This document shows positions 43,252 to 52,532 of a stretch of DNA of 64,000 bases, piece after piece. The notes under the pieces are model-generated. The model searched no databases. It saw only the letters and a list, made by a program, of their open reading frames with translations, and was not told the DNA's origin. This stretch comes from Oribacterium sp. oral taxon 102 (GTDB taxonomy: Bacteria > Bacillota > Clostridia > Lachnospirales > Lachnospiraceae), in the NCBI RefSeq assembly GCF_013394775.1, contig NZ_JABXYT010000001.1, positions 2,425,564 to 2,489,563 of the forward strand. The letters are read 5' to 3'. Numbering within the stretch: position 1 is the first letter of the stretch; the number at the start of each line of letters is the position of its first letter. The position numbers were made by a program, and so were the translations under genes.

Positions 43252-43824
43252 ATGAACAAGAATGTAAAAATCAACAATCCTATGAAGGTAATCACTGGTC
43301 CTGACACTCGTTGGTCTTATGCCAACGTCTGGGAGCCGAAATCCATCAATGGCGGTACACCGAAGTACAGCGTATCTCTGATTATTCCGAAGTCTGATAC
43401 CAAGACCATCGCCAAGATTGAAGCTGCCATCGAGGCCGCTTACAAGGAGGGCGAGGCCAAGCTCAAAGGCAATGGCAAGTCTGTACCTGCCCTCTCTGTC
43501 ATCAAGACTCCGCTTCGTGATGGCGACATGGAGCGTTCGGACGATCCGGCCTACGCCAATGCTTATTTCGTAAATGCCAATGCAACCTCTGCTCCTGGCA
43601 TCGTGGATGCAGATCGCAATCCGATTCTTACTCGCTCCGAGGTTTACTCCGGTGTGTATGGTCGCGCCAGCATCAGCTTCTATGCCTTCAACAGCTCCGG
43701 TAACAAGGGTATCGCCTGTGGACTTAACAATCTGCAGAAGATTCGTGACGGTGAGCCTCTTGGTGGTAAGGCAAACGCTGAGTCTGATTTCGCATCTGAT
43801 GAAGATGACGATTTCCTTGACTAA
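43252..43824 (+). CDS. DUF2815 protein (ssDNA-binding-like)
   Basis: A 190-aa protein beginning directly at the base after the DUF2800 stop. Segments: RWSYANVWEPKSINGGTPKY, ISFYAFNSSGNKGIACGLNN, and an acidic tail FASDEDDDFLD typical of single-strand DNA-binding proteins that use an acidic C-terminus to recruit partners. Role: probable phage ssDNA-binding or annealing partner of DUF2800. Confidence 0.82.
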   Translation: MNKNVKINNPMKVITGPDTRWSYANVWEPKSINGGTPKYSVSLIIPKSDTKTIAKIEAAIEAAYKEGEAKLKGNGKSVPALSVIKTPLRDGDMERSDDPAYANAYFVNANATSAPGIVDADRNPILTRSEVYSGVYGRASISFYAFNSSGNKGIACGLNNLQKIRDGEPLGGKANAESDFASDEDDDFLD

Positions 43825-43838
43825 TGGAGGTGCCGAGT

Positions 43839-44012
43839 ATGACTGAGTATCAGAACTTTATGCTTCAGGTATGCTTCGGCTGCACCGTCGGATTCCTGAT
43901 TGGAATCTGGGGTTGCAACATTGCCTTCTTCATCAAGGATCACAAGGAAAAGCGTGTCCAGAAGAAGCGTGAAGCAGAGCTTCAGAAGGAAGCATCCAAG
44001 GAACAGGAATAA
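43839..44012 (+). CDS. Small membrane protein (57 aa)
   Basis: Starts at 43839 behind GGAGGTG. One transmembrane segment (CFGCTVGFLIGIWGCNIAFF) is followed by a highly basic/acidic cytoplasmic tail with a short coiled coil. Phage-encoded, function unknown. Confidence 0.6.
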   Translation: MTEYQNFMLQVCFGCTVGFLIGIWGCNIAFFIKDHKEKRVQKKREAELQKEASKEQE

Positions 44013-44018
44013 TCTATC

Positions 44019-44060
44019 AATCCGATGGCGGTGGCCCCACTGCCGCCATCGACATTTTTC
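44019..44060 (+). terminator. Hairpin, terminator-like
   Basis: GATGGCGGTGG pairs with CCACTGCCGCCATC around a short loop, followed by a short T run inside the leader of the next small gene. Confidence 0.6.
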
Positions 44061-44078
44061 GACAAAAGGAGACCATCT

Positions 44079-44264
44079 ATGAATGAATTTGCAGAAATCT
44101 TAAATCTATTTATTGCTAACGTCATCGCATACACCTTTTTTGTAGCGGTATATGGCTTCATCATTTATAACGTAGGGAAAATCATTCTCTATCTTATTCG
44201 CTATGCGCTGTACTACATCCGTCGTGATATCAAGAAGTACAAATCCAATAAAGATAAACAGTAA
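44079..44264 (+). CDS. Small membrane protein (61 aa)
   Basis: ATG at 44079 behind AAGGAGA. A long hydrophobic segment (FIANVIAYTFFVAVYGFIIY) and a basic tail. Probably a phage inner-membrane protein. Function unknown. It ends with a hairpin (CAGGCGGCAG / CTGCTGCCTG, 44268-44303) with TTTT that can act as a terminator. Confidence 0.6.
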   Translation: MNEFAEILNLFIANVIAYTFFVAVYGFIIYNVGKIILYLIRYALYYIRRDIKKYKSNKDKQ

Positions 44265-44318
44265 CACGGCAGGCGGCAGGGATTTCTCTGCTGCCTGTTT
44301 TGTAGAAAGGACAATCTC

Positions 44319-46259
44319 ATGAAAACACTCAGTATTGATATTGAGACCTACAGCGATGAGCCTCTTCAGAAGACCGGAGTCTATCGTTATGTAGAGTCTC
44401 CCAATTTTGAAATCTTACTCTTTGCCTACAGTATAGACAGCCAGCCTGTTCAGGTTATCGACCTCGCCTGCGGAGAACAGATTCCGAAAGAGGTCCTTCT
44501 TGCCTTGGAGGATGAAACTGTCATCAAGTGGGCCTTCAACGCTACCTTTGAACGTATCTGCCTCTCTCGCTTCTTAGGCTATCCGACCGGAGAATATCTG
44601 GAGCCGGTAAGCTGGCGCTGCTCCATGGTATGGGCCGCCACGATGGGGCTCCCACTCTCCTTGGAAGGAGTAGGAGCGGTTCTTGGACTTGAAAAGCAAA
44701 AGCTCACAGAAGGAAAAGACCTCATCAAATACTTCTGCCAGCCTTGTGCTCCCACAAAAACCAATGGACAGCGTACAAGAAATCGTCCCTTCCATGCTCC
44801 GGACAAATGGGCCATGTTCAAAAAATATAATACCCGTGATGTAGAGACCGAAATGGGAATCCAGCAGAGACTTGCAAAGTTCCCGGTGCCAGCTCAGGTC
44901 TGGGAGGAATACCACATGGACCAAGAAATCAACGACCGTGGTGTACGTTTGGACATGGAGCTTGTTGCTGCTGCCATCGAAATGGATACTCGCTCCAGAA
45001 CGGAGCTGACCAAAACCATGAAGAAAATCACAGAACTTGACAATCCTAACTCCGTCCAGCAGATGAAGGCTTGGCTTTCTGACAATGGTTTGGAAACAGA
45101 TACCCTTGGCAAGAAAGCTGTGGCAGAGCTCCTAAAGTCTGCTCCTCCAAAGCTCTCACAGGTTCTCAACTTAAGACAGCAGCTTGCCAAATCCTCAGTA
45201 CGTAAATATCAGGCAATGGAAAAGACGGTTTGTGCTGATGGCCGAGCCCGTGGCATGTTTCAGTTTTATGGAGCCAATCGTACCGGCCGCTTCTCCGGTC
45301 GGAACATTCAATTACAAAATCTCCCTCAGAATCATCTACCAGACCTTGCTGATGCTCGTGCATTGGTACGCTCCGGAGACTTTGATGCAGTCTCTCTTTT
45401 GTATGAAGATGTGCCGGATACCCTATCGCAACTGATCCGAACTGCATTCATTCCACGTGAGGGTACACAGTTTCTGGTTGCAGACTTTTCCGCCATCGAA
45501 GCCCGCGTCATCGCCTGGTTTGCCGGAGAAGAATGGCGACAGAAGGTATTTGCTAAGGGTGGGGATATCTACTGTGCTTCTGCCAGCCAGATGTTCAAGG
45601 TCCCTGTGGAGAAACACGGCATCAATGGACATTTGCGTCAAAAGGGTAAAATCGCAGAGCTGGCGCTTGGCTATGGCGGCTCCGTCGGTGCACTGAAGGC
45701 GATGGGTGCTATCGATATGGGGCTAACTGAGGATGAGCTTCCCACCCTTGTAAATGCCTGGCGTCAGTCAAATCCGCACATCGTGCAATTCTGGTGGGAT
45801 GTAGATCATGCTGTCACAGAAGCCGTAAAATATAAGCACACGACTACCGAATACGGTCTTACCTTCTCCTGCCGAAGCGGCATGCTTTTTATCACACTAC
45901 CTTCCGGCAGAAACCTGGCCTATGTGAAGCCGAAGCTCGGTACGAACAAGTTCGGCGGCACCTGCATCACCTATGAAGGCATCGGCCCAACCAAGAAATG
46001 GGAACGTCTTGATTCCTACGGACCAAAGTTTGTGGAGAATATTGTACAGGCCACTTCCCGTGATATTCTTCTCTATGCCATGAGAACCCTCCGCAACCGC
46101 TCCATCGTTATGCATATCCATGATGAAGTAGTCATCGAAGCGGATCCCCGTATGTCCTTGGATGCTGTCTGTGAACAGATGGGCCGCACACCTCCCTGGG
46201 CGAAGGGACTTCTCCTTCGTGCAGATGGCTATGCTACCCCTTTTTACAAAAAAGATTAA
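44319..46259 (+). CDS. Phage family A DNA polymerase
   Basis: A 646-aa polymerase with an N-terminal 3'-5' exonuclease (LSIDIETYSDEP at residues 4-15 giving the DIE pair) and a C-terminal polymerase: NRTGRFSGRNIQLQNLPQN, motif A VADFSAIEARVIAWFAG near 386-402, the O-helix region KIAELALGYGGSVGAL, and motif C MHIHDEVVIE near 593-602. It is of phage type (no 5' nuclease). It replicates the element together with the primase and helicase downstream. Intact and of normal length. Confidence 0.93.
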   Translation: MKTLSIDIETYSDEPLQKTGVYRYVESPNFEILLFAYSIDSQPVQVIDLACGEQIPKEVLLALEDETVIKWAFNATFERICLSRFLGYPTGEYLEPVSWRCSMVWAATMGLPLSLEGVGAVLGLEKQKLTEGKDLIKYFCQPCAPTKTNGQRTRNRPFHAPDKWAMFKKYNTRDVETEMGIQQRLAKFPVPAQVWEEYHMDQEINDRGVRLDMELVAAAIEMDTRSRTELTKTMKKITELDNPNSVQQMKAWLSDNGLETDTLGKKAVAELLKSAPPKLSQVLNLRQQLAKSSVRKYQAMEKTVCADGRARGMFQFYGANRTGRFSGRNIQLQNLPQNHLPDLADARALVRSGDFDAVSLLYEDVPDTLSQLIRTAFIPREGTQFLVADFSAIEARVIAWFAGEEWRQKVFAKGGDIYCASASQMFKVPVEKHGINGHLRQKGKIAELALGYGGSVGALKAMGAIDMGLTEDELPTLVNAWRQSNPHIVQFWWDVDHAVTEAVKYKHTTTEYGLTFSCRSGMLFITLPSGRNLAYVKPKLGTNKFGGTCITYEGIGPTKKWERLDSYGPKFVENIVQATSRDILLYAMRTLRNRSIVMHIHDEVVIEADPRMSLDAVCEQMGRTPPWAKGLLLRADGYATPFYKKD

Positions 46260-46260
46260 A

Positions 46261-46304
46261 AAGATCCGCTCAACTCAGGCGTTCATCTCCAGTGGAAACT
46301 AGAG
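46261..46304 (+). promoter_or_regulatory. Repeated leader motif, copy 2
   Basis: GATCCGCTCAACTC followed by TCATCTCCAGTGGAAAC directly after the polymerase stop and ahead of the gene at 46362, as in copies 1 and 3. Confidence 0.55.
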
Positions 46305-46361
46305 GTGGACGCTTTCTTAGCATCTGCCTGAATACAGAAGAATATCAGGAGGCTTAAAGCT

Positions 46362-46694
46362 ATGTATGAAATCAAAGAAAACAGACGCAGATTGAAGGAT
46401 GGCACAGAAATCTCTACCTACACCCGTGATGTTGTGAGTTGCAACATTCTCGAAGTGGAAGCTGGTACCACAGGCTATAGAGGTGGCGACACTGGGCACG
46501 GCGGACGTACCTATTTTCGCATCAAGGATGCGGCCTGCACCGATATGGATATCCATGTTATGCGAGATCGCTTTGGTGATGCAGAAGGCTTCGAGGTCAT
46601 GCTGGGTGGTGATTGTGAGCTTGAAACCATGATCCGTGCGCTCAAATTCATCACAAAGGTTCTGGAGGAAGAAGCTCAGGAGGTGTACGACTGA
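46362..46694 (+). CDS. Conserved phage protein (110 aa)
   Basis: ATG at 46362 behind AGGAGGC. An acidic protein with a Gly/Thr-rich centre (TGYRGGDTGHGGRTYFRI) and a helical end. Conserved between polymerase and primase genes in related prophages; not further identified. It overlaps the primase start by one base. Confidence 0.6.
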   Translation: MYEIKENRRRLKDGTEISTYTRDVVSCNILEVEAGTTGYRGGDTGHGGRTYFRIKDAACTDMDIHVMRDRFGDAEGFEVMLGGDCELETMIRALKFITKVLEEEAQEVYD

Positions 46695-48967
46695 TGTTTA
46701 CCATTTACAGCGCGGACGTTACCGGCAATCCCGGTAACTGCTCCTACCCTCATAAACACATCATCCTAGATGAAGATAGCTTGAAGGCGGCTGTTTGTCA
46801 TGATTACGTGTGCGCTGAATATAAGAACAGCTATCGTAATGGCGACAACTTCATCGGCAGTGACTGTCTTCCAGTTGACTGTGATAATGATCATTCCGAG
46901 AATCCGGAAGACTGGATCACTCCAGAAGATGTCTTGCAGGCCTTTCCAGGTGTGACCTTCGCAGTCCATTACAGCCGCTTCAATAACAGAGTAAAAAACG
47001 GCAAGCCCGCAAGGTCCAAGTTTCACGTTCTCTTTCCGATTGATTATGTGACAGACGCCGACTTTTACAGCAACATGAAAAAGCTGGTCAATTCCATCTT
47101 TCCCTATTTCGATACGAAGGCCCTGGATGCTGCCCGCTTCTTCTTTGGCACTACTGCTGCAGATGTTGCTTTATATCCAGGACGCATGAATCTGACGGAA
47201 TATCTCAATGAGGATATTTTCGATGAGGATATGCCGGAAGGTCAATATGATGGCGCAACGATTCCCGAAGGTAGCCGTAATGCAACCATGTCTCGTTTTG
47301 CCGGAAAGGTCATCAAGAAATATGGCGACGGTGACACGGCCTATCAGGCATTTCTGGAAGAAGCAGATAAATGTGATCCGCCTCTGGATGCTGCTGAGCT
47401 TGCTACCATCTGGCACAGTGCCCAGCGCTTTTACGCTCGTGTCCAGCAGCAGGAGGGCTATGTTGCACCGGAGCTCTACAACGATCCTTCCTGTTACAAA
47501 CCGGAGGATTACTCCGATGTAGGGCAGGCCGAGGTATTAGCAAAGTACTTTTCAAACGAGCTTCGCTATTCTCCCGCCACCCACTTCATCCGCTACTCCG
47601 ACCACTACTGGCAGGAATCAGAGCCGGGTGCTCAGGCCGTGGCTCATGAGCTTACCCGCAGACAGCTAAAGGAAGCAAACCGAGATCTCATGGAAGCACT
47701 GGATAAGATGAAGAATTGCGGTGCACAGAACATCCTCGACAGCACATCAAAGTCAAAAGCAGAACAGCTTATGAACGATCGGCAGCTGGAGGTCTATCGC
47801 GAGCTCTTAGCAGCCAAGGCTTATCAGGCATTTGCCATTAAGCGCCGTGATTCTAAGAATGTGACTTCTACTTTGAAGGAATCCCATCCGATGCTGGAGA
47901 TTTCACCTCGTGACCTGGACGCAGACTGCTTTGCGCTCTGTACCCCGGAGGCAACCTTTGATCTTCGTCAGGGTATGGCCGGAGCCAGGGAGCATTCGCC
48001 GGAGGACTTTATCACCAAGATTACCAGCGTTTCACCAAACCAGAAAGGTATGCAGATTTGGCTGGACAGCTTGAATCTCATCTTCCAGCACAATCAGGAG
48101 CTCATCGATTACGTCCAGATGATCTGCGGCCTTGCTGCAATTGGTAAGGTTTATGTAGAAGCTCTGATCATCGCTTATGGTGATGGCCGCAATGGTAAGT
48201 CCACCTTCTGGAATGCCATCTCTCGTGTGCTGGGCCTTTACTCCGGGAACATTTCTGCGGATACCCTGACCGTAGGTTGCCGCAGAAACATCAAACCGGA
48301 AATGGCCGAGGTCAAGGGTAAGCGACTTCTCATTGCTGCAGAGATGCAGGAAGGTGCAAGGCTTAATGACTCTACCGTCAAGCAGCTCTGCTCTACCGAT
48401 GATGTCTTTGCAGAGAAGAAATATAAGGATCCATTTTCCTTCAAGCCCTGCCACACGCTGGTGCTGTATACCAACCACCTGCCTCGCGTCAGTGCATCCG
48501 ATGATGGTATCTGGAGGCGACTGATCGTTATTCCTTTTAATGCCAAGATCACCGGTAGCAGCGACATCAAGAATTACAGTGAGTATCTCTATGACAATGC
48601 TGGCGGTGCGATCCTCTCCTGGATCATCGAAGGTAGCAAAAAAGTTATCGATGCTGACTACCGCATCCCAGTTCCGACCTGCGTGCAGAATGCCATCGAT
48701 AATTACCGTAGCCAGAATGACTGGTTCGGACATTTCTTAGAGGATAAGTGCATCATAGGTGATGAGTATAAAGAAAACTCCTCTAGCCTATATCAGGCCT
48801 ACCGCAATCACTGCATCGATTGCAATGAGTATGTACGCTCCACAGCGGACTTCTACTTTGCTATGGAAAATGCCGGATACGAGCGTGTCACCTTGAGCCG
48901 AAAGCGCTATTTTAAAGGACTTCGCCTGCGTACTGAGGACGATTTTGATGAGGAATTTTTAGACTGA
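46694..48967 (+). CDS. Phage/plasmid primase-helicase, P4/D5 (VirE-like) family
   Basis: A 757-aa protein. The N-terminal primase-type region (LDEDSLKAAVCHDYVCAEYK, FLPVDCDNDHS-like) lacks a zinc finger. A D5-N-like middle is followed by an SF3 helicase: Walker A IAYGDGRNGKSTFWNAI near residues 493-508, Walker B KRLLIAAEMQEG, and sensor region LVLYTNHLPRVSASDDG. It opens and primes the origin of the element. Complete. Confidence 0.9.
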   Translation: MFTIYSADVTGNPGNCSYPHKHIILDEDSLKAAVCHDYVCAEYKNSYRNGDNFIGSDCLPVDCDNDHSENPEDWITPEDVLQAFPGVTFAVHYSRFNNRVKNGKPARSKFHVLFPIDYVTDADFYSNMKKLVNSIFPYFDTKALDAARFFFGTTAADVALYPGRMNLTEYLNEDIFDEDMPEGQYDGATIPEGSRNATMSRFAGKVIKKYGDGDTAYQAFLEEADKCDPPLDAAELATIWHSAQRFYARVQQQEGYVAPELYNDPSCYKPEDYSDVGQAEVLAKYFSNELRYSPATHFIRYSDHYWQESEPGAQAVAHELTRRQLKEANRDLMEALDKMKNCGAQNILDSTSKSKAEQLMNDRQLEVYRELLAAKAYQAFAIKRRDSKNVTSTLKESHPMLEISPRDLDADCFALCTPEATFDLRQGMAGAREHSPEDFITKITSVSPNQKGMQIWLDSLNLIFQHNQELIDYVQMICGLAAIGKVYVEALIIAYGDGRNGKSTFWNAISRVLGLYSGNISADTLTVGCRRNIKPEMAEVKGKRLLIAAEMQEGARLNDSTVKQLCSTDDVFAEKKYKDPFSFKPCHTLVLYTNHLPRVSASDDGIWRRLIVIPFNAKITGSSDIKNYSEYLYDNAGGAILSWIIEGSKKVIDADYRIPVPTCVQNAIDNYRSQNDWFGHFLEDKCIIGDEYKENSSSLYQAYRNHCIDCNEYVRSTADFYFAMENAGYERVTLSRKRYFKGLRLRTEDDFDEEFLD

Positions 48968-48980
48968 TCGAACCGAATGA

Positions 48981-49071
48981 CAAGGTGTATCAATGTCTCT
49001 ATATAAACTTTTCTATAGGCTATAAAAAATCATATATAGAAAAGTTATGTAAATACCATTGATACACCTTG
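48981..49071. repeat. 91-bp imperfect palindrome, copy 1
   Basis: Ends CAAGGTGTATCAATG and CATTGATACACCTTG are exact complements. Inner arms TATAAACTTTTCTATA / TATAGAAAAGTTATGT continue the stem with mismatches, so almost the whole element can fold into one hairpin. A second copy at 57827-57917 is in inverted orientation. Both are preceded (in their own orientation) by AATGA. It resembles a MITE or a phage replication or packaging structure. Confidence 0.8.
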
Positions 49072-49107
49072 CACATCAGAAAAATAACCACTGATTGGAG
49101 AATGACA

Positions 49108-49389
49108 ATGTTAGAAAAACAGATAGAAAACAAGTTAACCCGGATGGTAAAGCAGCATGGCGGCATCGCTGTAAAATTCGTGTCTCCGAGCTTTGCAGGA
49201 ATGCCCGATCGCCTCGTCTTATTACCTGATGGGATCATCGCCTTCGTAGAGCTGAAGGCTCCTGGCAAAAAGCCTCGCCCGCTTCAAATAGCAAGGCACA
49301 AGCTGCTATGTTCACTTGGCTTTCAGGTCTATGTGATTGATGGCGTGGAACAGATTGGAGGGATGCTTCATGAACTTCTCACCCCATAA
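49108..49389 (+). CDS. VRR-NUC domain nuclease
   Basis: A 93-aa small VRR-NUC protein: ATG at 49108, with GGAG eight bases upstream. Motifs GGIAVKFVSPSFAGMPDRLV and IIAFVELKAPGKKPRPLQ supply the D and ExK metal-binding residues of the PD-(D/E)xK fold. VRR-NUC proteins act on branched or flap DNA. The end overlaps the helicase start by 20 bases. Typical in this position of Clostridial phages. Confidence 0.88.
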   Translation: MLEKQIENKLTRMVKQHGGIAVKFVSPSFAGMPDRLVLLPDGIIAFVELKAPGKKPRPLQIARHKLLCSLGFQVYVIDGVEQIGGMLHELLTP

Positions 49390-50713
49390 TTATCAGGCCT
49401 ATGCCATCAACTATATCGAAACACATCCTATCGCTGCAGTTCTCCTCGATATGGGTCTTGGCAAGACGGTCATTTCCCTGACTGCCATCGCAGACCTGCT
49501 GTTTGACAGCTTCGAGGCACACCGCATCCTAGTGGTCGCACCTTTAAGGGTGGCCCGTGATACCTGGCCTGCGGAAATTGCAAAATGGGAGCACCTGCAG
49601 CATCTGACCTACGCTGTCTGCGTGGGGACACCGAAGGAACGATGCGCTGCACTTTTGACCGGATCCGACATCACCATCATTAACCGTGAGAACCTTGGCT
49701 GGCTGATAGATTCCAGTGGCTTTGATTTTGATTACGATATGGTCGTCATTGATGAGCTTTCCTCCTTCAAGAATCACAAGTCGAAGCGATTTCAATCTCT
49801 GATGAAGGTCAGACCTAAAGTTAAACGAATCATCGGTCTTACCGGTACACCTTCTTCCAATGGTCTTATGGATCTGTGGGCCGAATTCAAGCTTCTGGAT
49901 TTTGGAGAACGTTTAGGACGCTTCATCACCCACTACCGCAACAACTACTTTATCCCGGACAAGCGAAACGGCGAGATCATCTACTCTTACAAGCCCATGG
50001 CTTATACGGAGGATGCCATCTACCGGAGAATATCGGATATCACGATTTCCATGAAATCCACTGATCACCTGCAGATGCCGGAGCTGATTACATCACAATA
50101 CGAAGTGCAACTATCCGAGGAGGAAGAAAAACGCTACGAGGATCTGAAGGCAGACTTTATATTGGAGCTCCCGGAAGGAGAAATCACGACTGCTAATGCG
50201 GCTTCTCTTACCGGTAAACTCTCCCAGCTGGCCAACGGTGCCATTTATGATGATGACGGCAATATCATCGAGTTCCATGATCGGAAACTGGATGCCTTAG
50301 AGGATCTTATCGAAGCCGCCAATGGCAAACCACTCCTGGTAGCTTACTGGTTCAAGCACGACCTACAGCGAATCAAGAAGCGCTTTGACATCCGGGAGAT
50401 AAAATCCAGCAAGGATATCACTGATTGGAACAATGGCGATATTCCTGTTGCTGCCATCCATCCTGCCTCTGCAGGTCACGGACTGAATCTTCAGGCTGGT
50501 GGATCAACACTTATCTGGTTCGGGCTGACCTGGTCTTTGGAGTTATATCAGCAGACCAACGCTCGTCTCTGGCGGCAAGGCCAGACCTCCGGCACTGTCG
50601 TCATTGAGCACATCATTACCAAGGGCACCATTGATGAACGTATCTTAAAGGCGCTGTCCCTGAAGGAGGTTACACAAAACGCATTAATTGATGCGGTAAA
50701 AGCAAATCTATGA
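49370..50713 (+). CDS. SNF2-type DEAD helicase
   Basis: A 447-aa SF2 helicase from the ATG at 49370 (MNFSPHNYQAYAINYIETHP). Walker A LDMGLGKTVISL near residues 26-37, DExx motif VVIDELSSFKN near 124-134, motif III GLTGTPSSNGL, and motif VI region ARLWRQGQTSGTV. It probably remodels replication intermediates or phage DNA and pairs with the overlapping VRR-NUC gene. Confidence 0.9.
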   Translation: MNFSPHNYQAYAINYIETHPIAAVLLDMGLGKTVISLTAIADLLFDSFEAHRILVVAPLRVARDTWPAEIAKWEHLQHLTYAVCVGTPKERCAALLTGSDITIINRENLGWLIDSSGFDFDYDMVVIDELSSFKNHKSKRFQSLMKVRPKVKRIIGLTGTPSSNGLMDLWAEFKLLDFGERLGRFITHYRNNYFIPDKRNGEIIYSYKPMAYTEDAIYRRISDITISMKSTDHLQMPELITSQYEVQLSEEEEKRYEDLKADFILELPEGEITTANAASLTGKLSQLANGAIYDDDGNIIEFHDRKLDALEDLIEAANGKPLLVAYWFKHDLQRIKKRFDIREIKSSKDITDWNNGDIPVAAIHPASAGHGLNLQAGGSTLIWFGLTWSLELYQQTNARLWRQGQTSGTVVIEHIITKGTIDERILKALSLKEVTQNALIDAVKANL

Positions 50714-50768
50714 CAATCTACGACAACATAGGTCAATCCGGGGAAATTTCATTATTCGGAGGTACGCT

Positions 50769-51203
50769 ATGAATGTAAAAGAATATTTATCCCAGGCCCG
50801 TAACCTGGATCAGCGCATTATCACAAAAACCCAGATGATTGACTCCTTAAACGATCTGGCTACCCGCTGCACCGCTACTTATTCGGATATGCCTAAAAGC
50901 CCAAACCGTGGTAACTCTCGTCTGGAGGAATGTGTCATGAAGATCATCGACCTGGAGGAACAGATTACAGAAGATATGGAAAAGCTAGTGAATTTGAAGA
51001 AAGAGATCACCCATGTGATTCAGTCTGTTTCCAATCCGGAATATCAGGATCTTCTGGCGAAGCGCTACATCTGCTGTGAATCCTGGGAAAAGATCGCCGT
51101 GGATATGAACTACGAGCTTCGCTACATCCACAAGCTCCACAGCCGGGCTCTGCAGGAAGTAAAAATTCCTGAGCCAACTGAAGATGGGCACGAAATGACA
51201 TAG
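50769..51203 (+). CDS. DUF1492 sigma region 4-like transcription factor
   Basis: A 144-aa protein starting at 50769 behind CGGAGGTA. N-terminal coiled coil, then a sigma-70 region 4-like HTH (YICCESWEKIAVDMNYELRY, then IHKLHSRAL). DUF1492/ArpU-like proteins act as late-gene activators in Firmicutes phages. Its position just before HNH and terminase fits a late switch. Hairpins at 51210-51228 and 51255-51291 follow. Confidence 0.8.
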   Translation: MNVKEYLSQARNLDQRIITKTQMIDSLNDLATRCTATYSDMPKSPNRGNSRLEECVMKIIDLEEQITEDMEKLVNLKKEITHVIQSVSNPEYQDLLAKRYICCESWEKIAVDMNYELRYIHKLHSRALQEVKIPEPTEDGHEMT

Positions 51204-51209
51204 AATGAC

Positions 51210-51228
51210 ACTATCAACTTCTGATAGT
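51210..51228. other. Small perfect hairpin
   Basis: ACTATCA ACTTC TGATAGT, a 7-bp stem seven bases after the DUF1492 gene. It may be a binding site or RNA structure. Confidence 0.5.
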
Positions 51229-51254
51229 ATTAGACTAGCAAAAAGAAAATCACA

Positions 51255-51291
51255 GAAGCCTTGTAGGATCTACTTCCTGCAGGGCTTTTCT
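51255..51291 (+). terminator. Terminator before the HNH-terminase module
   Basis: GAAGCCTTGTAGGA pairs with TCCTGCAGGGCTTTTC around a six-base loop, followed by T residues. Confidence 0.65.
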
Positions 51292-51314
51292 TATGCCGCA
51301 AGGAGGTGAAACTG

Positions 51315-51674
51315 ATGCCGAGAAAGCCGAAGCGTCCCTGTTCTTATCCAGGCTGTCCTAATCTCACGGACGGTCGCTTCTGTGAGGAGCACGCCAAGGA
51401 GGAAGCCAGGCGCTACGAACATTATGATAGAGATCCTGCCACCAAGCGTCGCTACGGTCGTGCCTGGAAGCGAATCCGTGACAGCTATGCCGCTGCTCAT
51501 CCGCTTTGTGAAGAGTGCCTTGCGAAGGGTGTTTATACACCAACCGAGGAGATTCATCACATGCTTCCGCTATCTCAGGGCGGAACCCATGACCGTGAGA
51601 ACCTGAAAGCCCTGTGCAAGGCCTGCCATGCACGCATTCATGCAAAACGCGGTGACCGCTGGCACAACACATAA
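51315..51674 (+). CDS. Phage HNH endonuclease
   Basis: A 119-aa protein from the ATG at 51315 behind AAGGAGGTG. Zinc-type Cys pairs (CSYPGCPNLTDGRFCEEH; CEECLAKG; CKACHARIH) frame the HNH core IHHMLPLSQGGTHDRENLKA. HNH proteins next to terminases are needed for cos cleavage in HK97-like phages. It precedes the small terminase gene, with a structured 146-bp gap. Confidence 0.88.
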   Translation: MPRKPKRPCSYPGCPNLTDGRFCEEHAKEEARRYEHYDRDPATKRRYGRAWKRIRDSYAAAHPLCEECLAKGVYTPTEEIHHMLPLSQGGTHDRENLKALCKACHARIHAKRGDRWHNT

Positions 51675-51675
51675 A

Positions 51676-51820
51676 GCTGATGCATTTTCTTTGTGCATCA
51701 GCCCCCAGGGGCGGTCTGAATCTCTACGGCGCAGCTGCCGTGGAACGGGCGTGGGGTCTCACGCACAAAAATGCGTTTTTCAAACGGGGTAATAGGTCCC
51801 GAACAAGGAGGTGAAGCATT
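51676..51820 (+). other. Structured gap between HNH and terminase; candidate cos region
   Basis: Begins with a hairpin (GCTGATGCA / TGCATCAGC, 51676-51702), followed by CCCCCAGGGGCGG, then GC-rich GCGCAGCTGC palindromic sequence and a GTGGGGTCTCACGCAC block before the terminase ribosome binding site AAGGAGGTG. Cos sites of HNH-carrying phages usually lie here. The role is inferred from position only. Confidence 0.4.
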
Positions 51821-52375
51821 TTGGCTAAGGACGGAACCAACCGTGGCGGCGCTCGTATCGGTGCCGGAGCCAAGAAAAAGCCCTTAGCTGACAAAATCAC
51901 TGAGGGTAATCCGGGCAAGCGAAAGCTGACTGTCATCGAGTTTGAAGATCAAGCTGCAGATTTAGAAGGTCAGCAGATGCCCAAGCCATCCAAGCTCTTA
52001 TCCGCCACACAGAAAGACGGTAAACCACTTGTGGCTGAAGAAGTATATAAGGCAACCTGGGAATGGCTGGCAGAGCGCAGGTGTGCATCGCTTGTTTCTC
52101 CCCAGCTTCTGGAACGTTATTCCATGAGTGTTGCCAGGTGGATTCAGTGTGAGGAAGCAATCACAGATTACGGGTTCCTCGCCAAGCACCCTACAACGGG
52201 AAAACGCCATGCAATCTCCCTACGTAGCCATGAGCCAGAATTTTATGAGCCAGACAAATCGGCTCTGGATGGAAATCTATCAATCGTAAAAGAAAATTGT
52301 GCGACGGAGTACAAAGGTGAAACGCCTATGGATGATGCGATGGAACGCCTGCTCCGTGCAAGGAAAGGAAACTGA
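51821..52375 (+). CDS. Phage terminase small subunit, P27 family
   Basis: A 184-aa protein from a TTG start with a strong AAGGAGGTG. The basic N-terminus RGGARIGAGAKKKPLADKIT and the GNPGKRKL motif are typical of P27-type small terminases. A mid-protein helix set follows (YSMSVARWIQCEEAI, and PDKSALDGNLSIVKENCAT-like end). It recognises packaging sites. No large terminase gene is found anywhere downstream, so packaging cannot occur. Confidence 0.87.
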   Translation: MAKDGTNRGGARIGAGAKKKPLADKITEGNPGKRKLTVIEFEDQAADLEGQQMPKPSKLLSATQKDGKPLVAEEVYKATWEWLAERRCASLVSPQLLERYSMSVARWIQCEEAITDYGFLAKHPTTGKRHAISLRSHEPEFYEPDKSALDGNLSIVKENCATEYKGETPMDDAMERLLRARKGN

Positions 52376-52376
52376 T

Positions 52377-52532
52377 ATGGACTATCGTGAATTTATGAAT
52401 CTACTGAAAAGCTATCGCCAGCAGCTGAGCTTTCAGCAGTTCAGCACACTTCGTGGTCAAGCTAAGGCCGGTGATATTGATGCCGCCTACAAGGGCCTAC
52501 AGAAATTACTCAGGAGGAATGCACCATGCTAA
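52377..52532 (+). CDS. Small phage protein (51 aa)
   Basis: ATG at 52377, one base after the terminase stop region. Helical basic protein MDYREFMNLLKSYRQQLSFQ, conserved next to small terminases in related prophages. It overlaps the methyltransferase start by seven bases. Function unknown. Confidence 0.55.
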   Translation: MDYREFMNLLKSYRQQLSFQQFSTLRGQAKAGDIDAAYKGLQKLLRRNAPC

